Below, in pieces: positions 63,558 to 64,000 of a DNA stretch of 64,000 bases. Made by a program: the position numbers and the translations under genes. Positions within the stretch are counted from its first letter, which is position 1; each line of letters opens with the position of its first letter. Below the pieces are notes generated by a model that saw only the letters and a list, made by a program, of their open reading frames with translations, was not told the DNA's origin and searched no databases. Source of the DNA: JBPYCR01 sp051846915 (GTDB lineage: Bacteria; Bacillota; Bacilli; Bacillales; Amphibacillaceae). Location: assembly GCF_051846915.1 (NCBI RefSeq), contig NZ_JBPYCR010000004.1, forward strand, positions 54,227 to 118,226, read 5' to 3'.

Positions 63558-64000
63558 AATATATACAATCACAAGCATTGCTCTGTTGGTTGTTACTGCG
63601 CTTGTCTACACGGTGCTTTATGTCAACGTCATTAGCCCGCTTGCAAAACAAGCTAAAAGCACGGCGCAGGAAGTGGAGCTTTACGAGAAACAAGTTGCAA
63701 AACTGACAGAACAAAAAGACAATATTCAGGAACAAAAATTAAATGAAGTAGCAATGAAAGTGCCGCTGGAAAAAACACCGGAAACCGTGCTTCGACAATT
63801 AGAAAAACTCGCAAAAACTTCAAAAGTTGAGGTCACGTCACTTGGTACGAATGATGATCAAGCGAAAAGTGACTCTGACGCAGAGGAAGAAACAACGAAT
63901 GACCTAAAACAAATTGAGTATCGAATGGAGGTAAAATCCGGCAATATTGCAGCGATCAATACCTTTATGGAAACCCTGCTTGAAGCGGAGCGTTTTTTTA
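63532..64000 (+). CDS. pilO: Pilus alignment protein PilO, N-terminal part (runs off the window)
   Basis: At least 156 residues are visible, from MNMRKRWNKIYTITSIALLV onward. One membrane helix (about 9-30), then a coiled-coil (QEVELYEKQVAKLTEQKDNIQEQ), then the start of the ferredoxin-like domain with an acidic loop (DSDAEEETTN). GAGGAG precedes the ATGs at 63532 and 63538; either could be used. The frame remains open at base 64000. With PilM and PilN it forms the alignment complex. Confidence 0.88.
   Translation, partial: MNMRKRWNKIYTITSIALLVVTALVYTVLYVNVISPLAKQAKSTAQEVELYEKQVAKLTEQKDNIQEQKLNEVAMKVPLEKTPETVLRQLEKLAKTSKVEVTSLGTNDDQAKSDSDAEEETTNDLKQIEYRMEVKSGNIAAINTFMETLLEAERFF

Overview
The window looks like part of the chromosome of a spore-forming, low-GC Gram-positive bacterium of the Bacillaceae. 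It carries spore photoproduct lyase with its SplA regulator, the sporulation membrane protein YtaF, a YtrA-type GntR/ABC operon, CvfB, YwbE and strong AGGAGG ribosome-binding sites with frequent TTG starts. The overall gene style resembles the Oceanobacillus/Virgibacillus/Lentibacillus group, but the species cannot be fixed from the sequence alone. No rRNA, tRNA or CRISPR array was seen.

Bases 1-6540 hold the end of an opine-dehydrogenase-like gene, a TRAP transporter (dctP, dctQ, dctM) and a class III aminotransferase. A decayed IS4-like element (1606-3208, flanked by a 9-bp direct repeat) sits between dctP and dctQ. Bases 6781-13049 are an IS21-family element whose istA is itself split by a 3.4-kb cassette of three overlapping tyrosine recombinases with a 34-bp terminal inverted repeat (a 'recombinase in trio', RIT, element). 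Past it lie a second IS21-type end and the stump of another aminotransferase.

Bases 13650-20223 are ordinary metabolic and small genes (ilvD, a cation efflux protein, a FAH-family enzyme, DUF2164, ywbE, a YesK-like protein) plus a second IS4-like insertion with a 10-bp target duplication. Bases 20602-35981 form one catabolic locus. A PrpR-type sigma-54 activator precedes a near-perfect -24/-12 promoter and eleven co-oriented genes: two D-2-hydroxyacid dehydrogenases, an M20 carbamoylase/amidohydrolase, an aldehyde dehydrogenase, an amidohydrolase, two aminotransferases, a ThDP enzyme and a polar amino-acid ABC importer. The substrate is unknown.

Bases 36655-55357 are a mix: a Mn/Fe/Zn-type ABC importer, cvfB, a GntR-ABC-CPBP operon, an SDR, ytaF, an AEC transporter behind a highly structured leader, splAB, an array of eight about 52-bp degenerate repeats, a NERD protein, topB, ferredoxin, an orphan ABC ATPase and a Fur-box-controlled flavodoxin.

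Bases 55499-64000 are a type IV pilus locus: three prepilin/pilus-assembly minor components, pilB, pilT, pilC, the major pilin pilA, pilM, pilN and a truncated pilO. Two points stand out. The major pilin is preceded by a class II cyclic-di-GMP riboswitch whose P1 strand can alternatively mask the pilin Shine-Dalgarno sequence. The divergent first prepilin carries seven bactofilin-like 20-residue repeats at its C-terminus. Together they suggest a c-di-GMP-switched pilus with an unusual repeat-bearing pilin-like protein.
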